64,000 nt of DNA from Phycisphaerales bacterium. GTDB lineage: Bacteria > Planctomycetota > Phycisphaerae > Phycisphaerales > UBA1924. The notes below the pieces were generated by a model. That model was not told the origin of the DNA. It made no database searches and saw only the letters and a list, made by a program, of their open reading frames with translations. Location of the stretch: assembly GCA_029260455.1 (NCBI GenBank), contig JAJDDF010000011.1:1-64000 (forward strand), written 5' to 3'. This document shows positions 6,619 through 15,419 of this stretch, in pieces (within the stretch, counting starts at the first letter, position 1; each line of letters opens with the position of its first letter). Both the position numbers and the translations under genes were made by a program.

Positions 6619-7530
6619 ATGGCAGCCCGCGACTACATCCTGAACCATCTGGCGATCCTTGAGGCCGAGGCGATCCACATCATGCGCGAGGTCGCCGCCC
6701 AGTTTGAGCGGCCAGCCCTGCTCTTTTCAGGCGGTAAGGATTCGATCGTGATGGTGCGGCTCGCGGAGAAAGCCTTTCGCCCGGCGAAGTTTCCTTTCCC
6801 CTTGGTGCATGTCGATACCGGGCACAATTTCCCGGAAACGATTGCCTTTCGCGATCGGCTTGTCGAGCAGTTGGGCGAACGGCTGATTGTCGCGAGTGTT
6901 GAAGATGCGATTGCATCGGGCATCGCGCGCGACGATCCGGGGCCCACGCCGAGTCGCAATCGCGCGCAGATTCCGACCTTGTTGCACGCGATTGAGACGC
7001 ACCGCTTTGATGCGCTGTTCGGCGGCGCGCGCCGCGATGAAGAACGCGCCCGCGCCAAGGAACGCATCTTCAGCTTCCGCGATGAGTTCGGTCAGTGGGA
7101 TCCGAAGAATCAACGCCCGGAGCTGTGGAACATTTACAACGGCCGCCATCGCCCCGGCGAACACATCCGCGTGTTTCCATTGAGCAATTGGACCGAACTT
7201 GATGTCTGGCAATACATCGCGCTGGAAGACATTGACATCCCGTCCATTTATTACTCACACGAGCGCGAAGTCGTAATGCGCGATGGACAGTGGATGCCGA
7301 CGAGTTCGTTCATGCCCGCCGGTGCGAATGATGACTCAGGAAAACGCATCGTGCGCTTCCGCACAGTGGGCGATATGACCTGCACCGCAGCGGTTGAATC
7401 ACCGGCAAGCACCGTCGAAGACATCGTGGCAGAGGTCGCAGCAGCCCGAGCATCCGAGCGCGGCGCCCGCATGGACGATCGGACGAGTGAAGCCGCGATG
7501 GAAGATCGCAAAAAAGAGGGGTATTTTTGA
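6619..7530 (+). CDS. cysD: sulfate adenylyltransferase subunit 2
   Basis: A 303-residue PP-loop ATP pyrophosphatase that adenylates sulfate to APS as a heterodimer with CysN. Seen: the family start I-L-N-H-L-x-x-L-E-A-E-A-I-H-I-M-R-E-V-A-A near residue 6, PP-loop L-F-S-G-G-K-D-S-I-V-M, H-V-D-T-G-H-N-F-P-E-T, the G-G-A-R-R-D-E-E-R-A-R-A-K-E-R segment, and F-P-L-S-N-W-T-E-L-D-V-W-Q-Y-I. Length is that of E. coli CysD. ATG at 6619 gives the family N-terminus; an upstream TTG does not. The stop overlaps the cysN start (TTGA), so the two are translationally coupled. Confidence 0.95.
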   Translation: MAARDYILNHLAILEAEAIHIMREVAAQFERPALLFSGGKDSIVMVRLAEKAFRPAKFPFPLVHVDTGHNFPETIAFRDRLVEQLGERLIVASVEDAIASGIARDDPGPTPSRNRAQIPTLLHAIETHRFDALFGGARRDEERARAKERIFSFRDEFGQWDPKNQRPELWNIYNGRHRPGEHIRVFPLSNWTELDVWQYIALEDIDIPSIYYSHEREVVMRDGQWMPTSSFMPAGANDDSGKRIVRFRTVGDMTCTAAVESPASTVEDIVAEVAAARASERGARMDDRTSEAAMEDRKKEGYF

Positions 7531-8828
7531 GCGCCGCCCCGACCATTCCGCCACCTTTCGATCGCGAGGCCTACCTGCGCATGAGTCTGCTGCGCTTGTT
7601 GACCTGCGGCAGCGTCGACGATGGCAAGAGCACCCTCATCGGACGCCTGCTCCACGATTCCAAGGCGATCTTCGAAGATCAGCTCGAGTCGATCACCGCC
7701 ACCAGTAAGGCCCGCGGCGATGAGCGGATCGATCTGGCGTTGCTCACCGATGGCCTGCGGGCCGAGCGCGAGCAGGGCATCACCATCGATGTTGCCTATC
7801 GCTATTTCGCCACGCCCAAACGCAAATTCGTCATCGCAGACACCCCCGGGCATATTCAATACACGCGCAACATGGTCACCGGCGCATCGACCGCTTCGAT
7901 GGCGCTCATCTTGATCGATGCGCGCTTTGGCGTTGTCGAACAAACCCGCCGCCATGCCTTCATCGCATCGCTGCTGCGCATCCCGCACATCTGCGTGTGC
8001 ATCAACAAGATGGATCTTGTCGAATTTGATGCGAAGGTCTTCAACGCAATCCAAAGCGATTTCGAGAAGTTCGCGGCCCGCCTAGAGACCACGGATGTCA
8101 CCTTCATTCCGATTTCCGCACTCAATGGCGACAACGTCGTCAATCGCTCGACCAACATGCCCTGGTACACCGGCGCCACACTCATGCATCATCTGGAACA
8201 TGTGCATATCGCGTCCGACCGCGATCTGATCAATCGACGTTTCCCCGTGCAATGGGTCATTCGCCCGCAATCGGCGCAGCACGCTGACTATCGCGGCTAT
8301 GGCGGCCAAGTCGCCTCGGGCGTTTTTCGTTCCGGTGATGAAGTGATCGCCCTCCCAAGTGGGCTTACATCGCGCATCAAAGAAATCCGTCTGCATGATG
8401 AAGTGCTCGAAGCAGCCTTCCCACCCATGAGCGTTGCCATCACGCTTGAAGACGATCTCGATATCTCGCGCGGCGACATGCTCGCCTCGCCCTACAATCA
8501 GCCCAACGCCACCCAGGACATCGAGGCGATGCTGGTCTGGATGAGCGCCGAGCCAATGCAACTCAAGAAGAAGTACTTCATTCGCCACACCGCCCGCGAA
8601 GCACGCTGCATCATCAACGATCTGAAATATCGCATCGATGTGCAAACACTGTCGCGCGATGCCGAGGCGACGCAACTCGCCCTCAACGAAATCGGCCGCA
8701 TCAACTTGCGCACAACATCGCCTTTGTTTGTCGATCGCTACCGGCAGTGCCGCGAGACCGGCAGCTTCATCATCGTCGACGAAGCGACCAACAACACGGT
8801 CGGCGCGGGGATGATCATCGAACGCTGA
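7527..8828 (+). CDS. cysN: sulfate adenylyltransferase subunit 1 (GTPase)
   Basis: A 433-residue EF-Tu-like GTPase that drives APS formation by CysD. Seen: G1 G-S-V-D-D-G-K-S-T near residue 29, the R-E-Q-G-I-T-I-D-V-A-Y-R-Y-F switch region, G3 D-T-P-G-H, G4 N-K-M-D, and C-terminal beta-barrel domains ending with a family-like I-I-V-D-E-A-T-N-N-T-V-G-A-G-M-I. It ends there, so no CysC domain is fused. The start is TTG inside TTGA shared with the cysD stop; the next in-frame methionine would remove residues before the P-loop domain. The D-D in G1 distinguishes CysN from translation factors. Confidence 0.95.
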   Translation: MSAAPTIPPPFDREAYLRMSLLRLLTCGSVDDGKSTLIGRLLHDSKAIFEDQLESITATSKARGDERIDLALLTDGLRAEREQGITIDVAYRYFATPKRKFVIADTPGHIQYTRNMVTGASTASMALILIDARFGVVEQTRRHAFIASLLRIPHICVCINKMDLVEFDAKVFNAIQSDFEKFAARLETTDVTFIPISALNGDNVVNRSTNMPWYTGATLMHHLEHVHIASDRDLINRRFPVQWVIRPQSAQHADYRGYGGQVASGVFRSGDEVIALPSGLTSRIKEIRLHDEVLEAAFPPMSVAITLEDDLDISRGDMLASPYNQPNATQDIEAMLVWMSAEPMQLKKKYFIRHTAREARCIINDLKYRIDVQTLSRDAEATQLALNEIGRINLRTTSPLFVDRYRQCRETGSFIIVDEATNNTVGAGMIIER

Positions 8829-8893
8829 AACAACACCTTATCCACGCGACGTGCGACGAAACCGCTGTGTTTCTCGGGACATTTGCAATGCGG

Positions 8894-8899
8894 TACACT
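8894..8899 (+). promoter_or_regulatory. -10 box TACACT upstream of the xylose-isomerase-like gene
   Basis: The 8-mer GTACACTC seen before several genes here occurs at 8893-8900, in this case 62 nt before the start codon, so this gene would have a leader with a ribosome site. Confidence 0.4.
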
Positions 8900-8961
8900 C
8901 TTCTGCCCGGCGGGTTCAGGCATGCCCGTCGGTCAGGCATCGATCATGGAGGATCCGCGCG

Positions 8962-10245
8962 ATGCAGGAAAGCACGCTGGAAGCTGCGTCCAACCGCAGT
9001 GCTGTTGAATCGTCGCAGGCCGCTGTTGAAACAGAGGCCAAACCGCTTCCCTCATCCCCATCCAAACCCAAGGCACCGAAGCCCACGAAGCGCACCAGCG
9101 CATCGTCTTCGCGCAATGCCATCAAGCCCGTACCACGCGACCGCTTGACCGTGCCGCTTGGTGCGATCATGGCGGGCGGCGCCGATGCCATCGGCGAACC
9201 GTCGCGGGCACCATTGACACCCGCTGAAGCAATCGACCTGCTCGCAAGCGCCAGCGGCGTGCATGGTGTCACCCTCACCGATGACGATCTTTCCCCGCAC
9301 GCTATCACTGGCGTTCAGCTCACCAAGCTGCGTTCAGATTTCAAACGCGCGCTGACAAAGAACAAGCTCAAAGTCGCCGCGATGACCTGCGATCTTGCCC
9401 GCGAGGGCGTGTTCCGCGATGGCGCACTGACCTCTGGTGATGCCGAGGTGCGCGCCTACGCCGTGCAAAAGGCGATGCGCGCCATGGACCTCGGTGCAGA
9501 GTTTTCTGCAAAACTCATGATCTTCGATCTCACCCGCGAAGGGCGTGATGTCATGGGCGCATGCGATCCGATCGTTGCGCGCACACGTTTGCACCAGACG
9601 ATCAATTTCCTCTGCGTCTATTCCAAACAGAAGAAGTACGGCTACACATTCGCACTCCGCACGCAAAAACCCGGCCTCCAACGCGATCGCCTCTGGCCAA
9701 CCAGCGCGCACCATCTCGTGCATATCCCCGCTCTTGAACATGAAGAAATGGTCGGCGTCTCCGTGTCATTCGCCGCCGAACGCGCTGCGGGCATATCACC
9801 TGCCATCGCAATCGCACACGCGGTCGATGCCCATCGCCTTGTGCATGTCGAACTTGGCGCGGGTATCGCCGATGGCGCTTCGCGCGACATCTTCGAGACC
9901 ATTCGCACACTCGAAGAATCAGGCTACGACGGCTTTATCCATCTTGATACAGGCCCCATGCGCGCCGCCGATGCCGATGGCGTCACCGCAACCATCACCA
10001 ACACCATGCGCCGCTATCTCATGCTGCGCGCCAAGGCCCGCCAGTGGAAGGGCGATGCCAAAATTCGCAGCATCAAACGCTCACTCAACAAAACCGCCAA
10101 AGCCTATGACCCCATCGAGCGCGGCTTCACCGTCGCCGGCGCCGACACCCTGCTCATGCGCACCTTCGACACCACCAAAATGCGCACCCAGCGCCTCCCC
10201 TACGACCAACTCGATCAACGCTGCACCGACATCCTGCTGGGATAG
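8962..10245 (+). CDS. xylose-isomerase-like TIM barrel lacking catalytic residues
   Basis: A 427-residue protein. Residues about 22-58 are a Pro/Lys/Ser-rich linker. From about 85 the sequence aligns along its length with actinobacterial-type xylose isomerase: G-V-H-G-V-T-L-T-D-D-D-L (family G-A-H-G-V-T-F-H-D-D-D-L), the A-Y-A-V-Q-K-A-M-R-x-M-D-L-G-A-E helix, and the end Y-D-Q-L-D-Q-R-C-T-D-I-L-L-G. By eye alignment the catalytic His54 is Thr (residue 106), and metal ligands Glu181, Glu217, His220 and Asp255 become Arg, Ser, Ala and Ser; Asp245 is Glu; Asp257 and Asp287 remain. It is therefore unlikely to isomerise xylose. GGAGG 9 nt before ATG 8962 fixes the start. Open frame and codon use look intact. 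Confidence 0.75.
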   Translation: MQESTLEAASNRSAVESSQAAVETEAKPLPSSPSKPKAPKPTKRTSASSSRNAIKPVPRDRLTVPLGAIMAGGADAIGEPSRAPLTPAEAIDLLASASGVHGVTLTDDDLSPHAITGVQLTKLRSDFKRALTKNKLKVAAMTCDLAREGVFRDGALTSGDAEVRAYAVQKAMRAMDLGAEFSAKLMIFDLTREGRDVMGACDPIVARTRLHQTINFLCVYSKQKKYGYTFALRTQKPGLQRDRLWPTSAHHLVHIPALEHEEMVGVSVSFAAERAAGISPAIAIAHAVDAHRLVHVELGAGIADGASRDIFETIRTLEESGYDGFIHLDTGPMRAADADGVTATITNTMRRYLMLRAKARQWKGDAKIRSIKRSLNKTAKAYDPIERGFTVAGADTLLMRTFDTTKMRTQRLPYDQLDQRCTDILLG

Positions 10246-10338
10246 TACGGATCTGGTGCCGTGGTCTGAGTCCGCGATGGCCACGTTCTGCGCTTGGCCA
10301 GCCCCGCGCGCCACCAAGGGGGTTCGGGAAGAAAAAGA

Positions 10339-10374
10339 TTCACCACAGAGCACACAGAGTTCACAGAGAAGAAA
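10339..10374. repeat. CACAGAG-type dispersed repeat, copy 1
   Basis: TTCACCACAGAGCACACAGAGTTCACAGAGAA. Related copies, on the other strand, are at 32761, 47661 and 54783. Confidence 0.7.
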
Positions 10375-10460
10375 CTGACTTGGGTTGAAAGCAATGCGAG
10401 TCGCGTCGTCCCCGACGCGGGATTTCTGAGTTTGGGTGGCCCGCCTTATGGATGGGTGGC

Positions 10461-10487
10461 CTGGCTTGCTTGTCAAGCCGGGAGTGG
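10461..10487. repeat. dispersed hairpin repeat (GGCTTGCTTGTCAAGCC)
   Basis: GGCTTGCTTGTCAAGCCGGGAGTGG is identical over 25 nt to the copy at 50143-50167. Confidence 0.75.
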
Positions 10488-10523
10488 CTCGATGTGAAAC
10501 ATGCTCGGGTGTCGTGGTCTGGA

Positions 10524-10608
10524 GTGAAACGAAGGCCACGTTCCTGCTCCCTCGCCCCGCGTGCGGGGAGAGGGTGGTCCGCCAAAGGCGGATCGGGTGA
10601 GGGGCTTC
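10524..10608 (+). repeat. mosaic double-palindrome repeat, copy 2
   Basis: Same constant start as copy 1 (GTGAAACGAAGGCCACGTTC), stem 1 CTCGCCCCGC/GCGGGGAGAG, GGTGG, stem 2 TCCGCC-AAA-GGCGGA, and the tail CGGGTGAGGGGCTTC shared with the inverted copy at 54631. Confidence 0.75.
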
Positions 10609-10658
10609 TTCTTCCTGCGAGGGTTGCAGGAGGAGGAGCCCCATGCGACAAGTGTGGA

Positions 10659-11714
10659 ATGACCGGATCAAGCACAAAGGTTTCGGAACCTCACATTGAG
10701 CGATTGCACGTCGTTATTCTCGGCGCCGGGGCGAGCCTCGCCGCACTTCCCAACGGTGACAATCGCGGTCGGAAACTTCCACTCATGAACGATCTGATTG
10801 AGTTGGTAGAGCTTGGGTCCGTCCTTGATGACCACAATGTTGACTATCGAGGCAAAAATTTCGAGGTGGTCTATTCGGCGATGGGGCAGGAGGAACGGCT
10901 TGATGATGTAACCAAGTTGGTTGAGGATGCCGTTTACAATTACTTCCACGATTTAGAGTTACCCGATTACCCCACAATCTATGACCACCTCGTCTTGTCG
11001 TTGCGCCCCAAGGATTTTATCGCAACGTTCAATTGGGATCCGTTCTTGGTGCAAGCCATCGAACGCAACTACAGTGTCCTGACACAAACGTCGCCACCAA
11101 ACGTCGCATTTCTCCATGGATGTACGCAGATTGTCTACTGCGATCGGCACTCGCCGGCCGTCATTCAGTCAGAGACCAAACGGTGTGGCAAGTGCGGCGA
11201 ACCTGCAAAACGCACTCGGCTCTTGTATCCCGTCTCGCAGAAAGACTACAACTCAGACCCGCACGCAAAAATGACATGGGCTGACATGGAACTTGCTATG
11301 CAAAATGCCAACATCCTCACCGTCTTCGGTTATGGGGCACCCAATACGGATGTAGAGGCGATGTCGTTGCTGAAGCGAGGCTGGGGTGATTCGAAAAGTC
11401 GAAGTTTCGAGCAAACAGAAATCATTGATCGCCCTGGCAGGGATCGCGAGGAACTTGAATCGACGTGGGCCCCCTTCATTCACACACACCATTATCACAT
11501 TCTTGACGACTTCTATCACTCGCTGCTTGCTCGCAACACGCGTCGCTCTTGTGATACGTTTTGGGATCGCATGAGGATGTGTAAGTTGGTCAAAGACCTG
11601 CCAATACCGCCCGACTTGGACTTTCCAGATCTGTGGGATTGGTCTGCCGTTCTCATCGAGGAAGAACTTGAATACGATGCGAAGCGTGCGGACAAGAAGG
11701 ATTCGGCCTGCTAA
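10659..11714 (+). CDS. SIR2-like domain protein with zinc-ribbon cysteines
   Basis: A 351-residue protein with a Rossmann NAD-binding start V-V-I-L-G-A-G-A-S at residues 18-26, F-I-A-T-F-N-W-D-P-F at 120-129 (SIR2 family T-x-N-x-D), F-L-H-G-C at 151-155 (catalytic-His H-G), and a Cys/His knuckle C161-x2-H164 ... C176-x2-C179. These match SIR2-like proteins, which hydrolyse NAD in several anti-phage systems or deacylate lysine. No second defence gene is adjacent. It sits between repeat DNA and dnaN (9 nt from its stop, convergent), so it may be a single-gene cargo. The start is uncertain: ATG 10659 has a purine-rich run 20 nt upstream, and a later start would cut into the glycine loop. Confidence 0.7.
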   Translation: MTGSSTKVSEPHIERLHVVILGAGASLAALPNGDNRGRKLPLMNDLIELVELGSVLDDHNVDYRGKNFEVVYSAMGQEERLDDVTKLVEDAVYNYFHDLELPDYPTIYDHLVLSLRPKDFIATFNWDPFLVQAIERNYSVLTQTSPPNVAFLHGCTQIVYCDRHSPAVIQSETKRCGKCGEPAKRTRLLYPVSQKDYNSDPHAKMTWADMELAMQNANILTVFGYGAPNTDVEAMSLLKRGWGDSKSRSFEQTEIIDRPGRDREELESTWAPFIHTHHYHILDDFYHSLLARNTRRSCDTFWDRMRMCKLVKDLPIPPDLDFPDLWDWSAVLIEEELEYDAKRADKKDSAC

Positions 11715-11723
11715 GGCCCTCTT

Positions 11724-12878
11724 CTACTGCAAGTTCACCGGCATCACCACATACACAAAGTCGTTCCCCGACTTCATCAACCCCGGCTTGTTCGATGACT
11801 TCATCTCGAAGATCACCGAGTCGCCCTGCACAACTTTCAGCGCATCGATGATGAACGCCGGGTTGAAGCCAATCTCGATGTCATCGCCGTCATAGCCCTT
11901 GAGTTCGACTTGCACTTCTGCTTCGCCCATCTCCGGCGCTCGGCTGGTCAGTCGTGCCGTCTTTGTGTCTTTACCGAATGCCATGCGCACGCCGCGGCTT
12001 TCTTCATTGGTCAAGAGCGCCGCGCGCTTCACCGCGCTGCCAAGTGTTGACACATCGAACGTGGCCTTCTTGTCCTGATCCTTGGGGATGACATCTTCGT
12101 AGGGGGGAAAGCTGCCTTCGACAAGACTCGTTGCAAGAATGGTGCTTTCGCCGGGCGCTTCACCATCATCAAAGGCGAAAATCGCCTGATTGTCTGTCAC
12201 CGCGACCTTCACATCGCCATCATCACTTGCAAGCAGTTTGCCCACGATATTCAGGGCTTTCGTCGGCACAATGCAGGTCGTCTCGCCTGCGGCATCACCG
12301 GCGGCGTTGGCGCGGGCAAGTGCCAGACGCCGACCATCGGTCGCGACCATTTCGATTTTTTTGCCATCGCGCTTGAGCAGCACACCATTGATCGCATAGC
12401 GGGAATTTTCACGCGCTGTTGAGAATGTTGTGCGCGCGATGATCTGCTCGAGCGCATCGCCGCCAATTGTAAATGCGTTCGTTGCATCTTTGGGAAGTGT
12501 GGGCACGGGCGGAAAGTCTGCCGGCGGATATCCAAAGACGTGATACTTCGCATCCTTACCGGTGATGTGTGTGATCTCGCCTTCGACCGCAAGCGTGAGC
12601 GTCGGCTCGGTGTCCTGAGCACTCACGATGGAACGAAGTTTGTCGGCGGGCACAAGCGCTTCGCCTTCTTCTTGCACTTCGACCATCGCCGTGACCATGC
12701 GGATCGACACTTCGCCATCGGTTGCTGAAAGCGACAACGTGCCTGCGCCCGAACCCCCTTTGCTTGTCGCGGTGAGCTTGATGCAGGTGAGTTGAGGGCG
12801 CGGCGTGCGGGATGCCACAACGCCTGAAACCAAATTCACCGCTTCAAGCAGTGCTGATCGATCGCAGATGACCTTCAT
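11724..12878 (-). CDS. dnaN: DNA polymerase III beta sliding clamp
   Basis: A 384-residue clamp subunit that rings DNA and tethers polymerase III. Seen: start M-K-V-I-C-D-R-S-A-L-L-E-A-V, D-G-E-V-S-I-R, R-Y-A-I-N-G-V-L-L near residue 150, T-D-G-R-R-L-A-L-A, and the C-terminal Y-V-V-M-P-V-N-L, the conserved cleft-forming end (usual M-P-M-R-L). Three clamp folds fit the length. ATG 12878 is the family start, with GAGGA about 9 nt upstream; longer frames are not supported. It is not beside dnaA, gyrB or recF here. It is divergent from transketolase across 351 bp. Confidence 0.96.
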   Translation of the reverse strand: MKVICDRSALLEAVNLVSGVVASRTPRPQLTCIKLTATSKGGSGAGTLSLSATDGEVSIRMVTAMVEVQEEGEALVPADKLRSIVSAQDTEPTLTLAVEGEITHITGKDAKYHVFGYPPADFPPVPTLPKDATNAFTIGGDALEQIIARTTFSTARENSRYAINGVLLKRDGKKIEMVATDGRRLALARANAAGDAAGETTCIVPTKALNIVGKLLASDDGDVKVAVTDNQAIFAFDDGEAPGESTILATSLVEGSFPPYEDVIPKDQDKKATFDVSTLGSAVKRAALLTNEESRGVRMAFGKDTKTARLTSRAPEMGEAEVQVELKGYDGDDIEIGFNPAFIIDALKVVQGDSVIFEMKSSNKPGLMKSGNDFVYVVMPVNLQ

Positions 12879-13229
12879 GGTGCTGGTCCTCTTCAGAAAG
12901 GAGATGGGCGATATGCGCATCCGTTCGGGTGCGTTCCGGTGCACCTGACCCTGAAATGCGCTCTTGATTGACTGGCAGTGTACTCACTCCGCCCCACGAC
13001 ACCATGTGCCCTCGACTGCCACCACCACGATGGGGAGCACCCCGCGATGGCGCAATCCCCGGTTTTCACCCAATCTGCCCTTGTGGAAACCAGATGTTTC
13101 TCGGATACTAACCCGCCAACCCCAAAGGCTCGGCCCCCGGATCGTCGTCCGTCCGGTGATGTTGCCGTGTCCATTGCCCATGAGGAGTCAGAGATTCTGG
13201 CTCCGCACCTGCAAAAGCAAGGAACGCGC
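12879..13229. other. 351-bp divergent promoter region of dnaN and tkt
   Basis: It must hold promoters for both genes. Apart from the tkt ribosome site near 13218 I see no convincing hexamer pair or repeat. An in-frame extension of tkt through this region has no protein-like features. Confidence 0.4.
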
Positions 13230-15212
13230 ATGTCATTCGAAGCTGCTGTTCACGCCCAAGCCACAGAGCTCGACCGCCTCGCTATCGAGATGACGGCCGC
13301 CTCAGGCTCTGGACACCCGACCACTTGCATGTCCCTCGGCCACCTCGTCACGGTGCTGATGTTCGGCGTCATGCGCCATTCACCGGAAGTCCCCGACTAT
13401 CCAACCGCCGACCGTCTCGTACTCTCCGAAGGGCATGGCGTACCCATCGTCTATGCCGCCGCGGCGAAGCTTGGCATTCATGTCGGTCGTGATCCCAATG
13501 CCCGCCGGGCGCTGACAGTCGATGACCTCCCCACGTTGCGGGAAGACGGCTCGGTGCTCGATGGACATCCAAACCCCATGGAAGGCTTCCCTTTCTTTGA
13601 TTCCGCAACGGGATCACTCGGCCAGGGCTTGTCCCACGCTGCGGGCATCGCAGAGTCGGCCCGGCTCGATGGTCTTGATCGCCGGGTGTATTGCATCATC
13701 GGCGATGGCGAAGCCCGAGAGGGCCAGGTGACAGAAGCCCTTGATTACATCGCTGACCACAAGCTGACCAATGTCTGCACCATCTTTAACTGCAATGGCT
13801 ACGGCCAGGCCGACGCAGTTTCACCGCAGCAAGAAGCTGGCACGCTCGCCAAAAAACTTGAAGCAGGCGGCTTCAAAGTGCTCACCATCGACGGGCACGC
13901 ACCGCAAGCCATCAAGGAAGCCTTCGATCAATTCATTGCGATTTCAAATGACCCAACCGGTCAGCCCCTCGCGATTGTTGCAAAGACCGTCAAGGGGTGG
14001 GGCTCTGCGACCATGCAGGGCGGCGGCTGGCATGGCAAGCCCGCCACCGGCACGCACATGGAAAAGGCGCTGCAGGAACTTTCCGAGAAGCGCAACGAGC
14101 TCACCAGCGCACTGTCCTCCGCTGACGCTTTCACAATTGAACCGCCATCGGAGTTTCAACAGCCCGATTACTCAATCGGTGATGCGCCCACGCTTGAAGA
14201 GGCGATGAAGTTGCGCGACATGCTGAGTGTCTATCAGACCGGTCGCCTTTCGACGCGCCGGGCCTATGGCATTGCGCTTCAGCAGGTTGGCAAGGTGAAT
14301 CCCAATGTCGTGGCCCTCGATGCCGATGTGTCCAACAGCACTTTTGCCAATGACTTTGCCAATGACCCGGACCTTGCAAAACGCTTCTTTGAGTGCAAGA
14401 TCGCGGAACAAAATATGGTCTCGGTGGCCGTGGGTCTTTCTGCGGGCGGCAAAATCCCCTTCGTGTCGACCTTCGCACGGTTCGTGACAAGGGCCTATGA
14501 CCAGATCGAAATCGCAATCAATACCGGAGCAAATGTCAAAATCGTTGGTTCACACGCAGGCATCTCACTCGCCGCCGATGGCCCCTCGCAGATGTCAATG
14601 CCGGATGTCGCCTGGTTCCGCTCATTTGCCACCATGCGCGACCACCGTGGCAACCCTGGGTGCTATGTATTGCAGCCTTCTGATGCCTTCGCGGCCTATG
14701 CACTCACCAACGTGATGGCAGAATATGAAGGCGTCTGCTACATGCGCACCCTTCGCCCCGATGTCGAGTTCCTCTATTCTGCCGATGATGTCTTCAACTT
14801 GGGCGGCTTCCAGACACTCGCTGAGGGCCGAGACATTCTTCTCGTCGCCTCTGGCTATATGGTCCATGAGGCCAACAAGACTCTCGACCTGCTCGATAAA
14901 AACGGCATCAGCGCATCACTTGTCGATCTGTATTCATTGCCCTTCGATACTGACAAGCTCCTCGATATTGCCAATGCCTCGGGCGGCCGGATCATCACGA
15001 TCGAGGACAACTACGGCGCCGGGTTTGGCTCAGCCGTCGCGGATGCCCTCACCGAATCCGGCGATGGCTTCGAGCTCGTGCAGATGCATGTCAAGCGAAT
15101 TCCGCGCTCGGCACGCACCCCCGCCGAGGTGCTCGAACAAGTCGGTTTGTCCGCCCAGCATATCCTCGACACCGCGCTGCGAATGCTCGAAGTCGAGGTC
15201 CAGGCGGTCTGA
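13230..15212 (+). CDS. tkt: transketolase
   Basis: A 660-residue thiamine-diphosphate enzyme of the pentose phosphate pathway. Seen: S-G-H-P-T-T-C-M-S near residue 26, S-E-G-H-G-V-P, the ThDP/Mg motif G-D-G-E-A-R-E-G-Q ending N-C-N-G-Y-G-Q, then the pyrimidine-domain F-F-E-C-K-I-A-E-Q-N-M with its catalytic Glu, S-H-A-G-I-S-L-A-A-D-G-P-S, and a C-terminal domain with E-D-N-Y-G-A-G-F-G. Length is typical. ATG 13230 has AAGGA about 8 nt upstream and starts the homologous region; the long open frame upstream is non-coding. No other pentose-phosphate gene is adjacent. Confidence 0.95.
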   Translation: MSFEAAVHAQATELDRLAIEMTAASGSGHPTTCMSLGHLVTVLMFGVMRHSPEVPDYPTADRLVLSEGHGVPIVYAAAAKLGIHVGRDPNARRALTVDDLPTLREDGSVLDGHPNPMEGFPFFDSATGSLGQGLSHAAGIAESARLDGLDRRVYCIIGDGEAREGQVTEALDYIADHKLTNVCTIFNCNGYGQADAVSPQQEAGTLAKKLEAGGFKVLTIDGHAPQAIKEAFDQFIAISNDPTGQPLAIVAKTVKGWGSATMQGGGWHGKPATGTHMEKALQELSEKRNELTSALSSADAFTIEPPSEFQQPDYSIGDAPTLEEAMKLRDMLSVYQTGRLSTRRAYGIALQQVGKVNPNVVALDADVSNSTFANDFANDPDLAKRFFECKIAEQNMVSVAVGLSAGGKIPFVSTFARFVTRAYDQIEIAINTGANVKIVGSHAGISLAADGPSQMSMPDVAWFRSFATMRDHRGNPGCYVLQPSDAFAAYALTNVMAEYEGVCYMRTLRPDVEFLYSADDVFNLGGFQTLAEGRDILLVASGYMVHEANKTLDLLDKNGISASLVDLYSLPFDTDKLLDIANASGGRIITIEDNYGAGFGSAVADALTESGDGFELVQMHVKRIPRSARTPAEVLEQVGLSAQHILDTALRMLEVEVQAV

Positions 15213-15351
15213 TCGGTCCCGGTCCGCCTGAAAAAATACCTTTTTGGACCGAAACCCTACGTGGGGATGTCCTATAAAACCTGTTCCCGAGACGTTCTCA
15301 GGGCATGTGAGTATGGACTATCCTCGATTCCTTGTCATTTCTGGATGATTT

Positions 15352-15378
15352 GGGTTCTCCGGGTCGAAACTAGAACCC
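15352..15378. promoter_or_regulatory. inverted repeat GGGTTCT-N13-AGAACCC
   Basis: Perfect 7-nt arms 13 nt upstream of the porin -35 box. It also nests CCGGGT...ACCCGG partly overlapping. The position suits an operator, but this is inference. Confidence 0.4.
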
Positions 15379-15390
15379 GGTAACACCGGT

Positions 15391-15419
15391 TTGCGTTTGC
15401 TATCTTGGACGGCTAGGAT
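15391..15419 (+). promoter_or_regulatory. porin promoter (TTGCGT-N17-TAGGAT)
   Basis: Hexamers separated by 17 nt, with a start predicted near 15426. Confidence 0.5.

Larger units (their letters stand above)
10246..10658. other. 413-bp intergenic block made of dispersed repeats
   Basis: No gene. It consists of a CACAGAG repeat (10339-10374), a hairpin repeat (10461-10487) and a double-palindrome repeat (10524-10608), with short linkers such as GGTGGCCCGCC, followed by an AGGAGGAG purine run at 10629 ahead of the SIR2-like gene. Confidence 0.6.

Noticed and set aside
7527-8828. Elongation factor Tu as the identity of the GTPase
   Set aside because: G-S-V-D-D-G-K-S-T and coupling to cysD identify CysN.
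8962-10245. Annotating the gene as an active xylose isomerase (xylA)
   Set aside because: Catalytic His and most metal ligands are replaced; only the fold supports the name.
12978-13229. An 84-residue N-terminal extension of transketolase
   Set aside because: No protein-like sequence and the family start with a ribosome site is at 13230.
15332-15349. Possible Pho box before the OprP-like porin gene (TTGTCAT-N4-GGATGAT)
   Set aside because: Only the first half fits CTGTCAT; the second half has too many mismatches to call.
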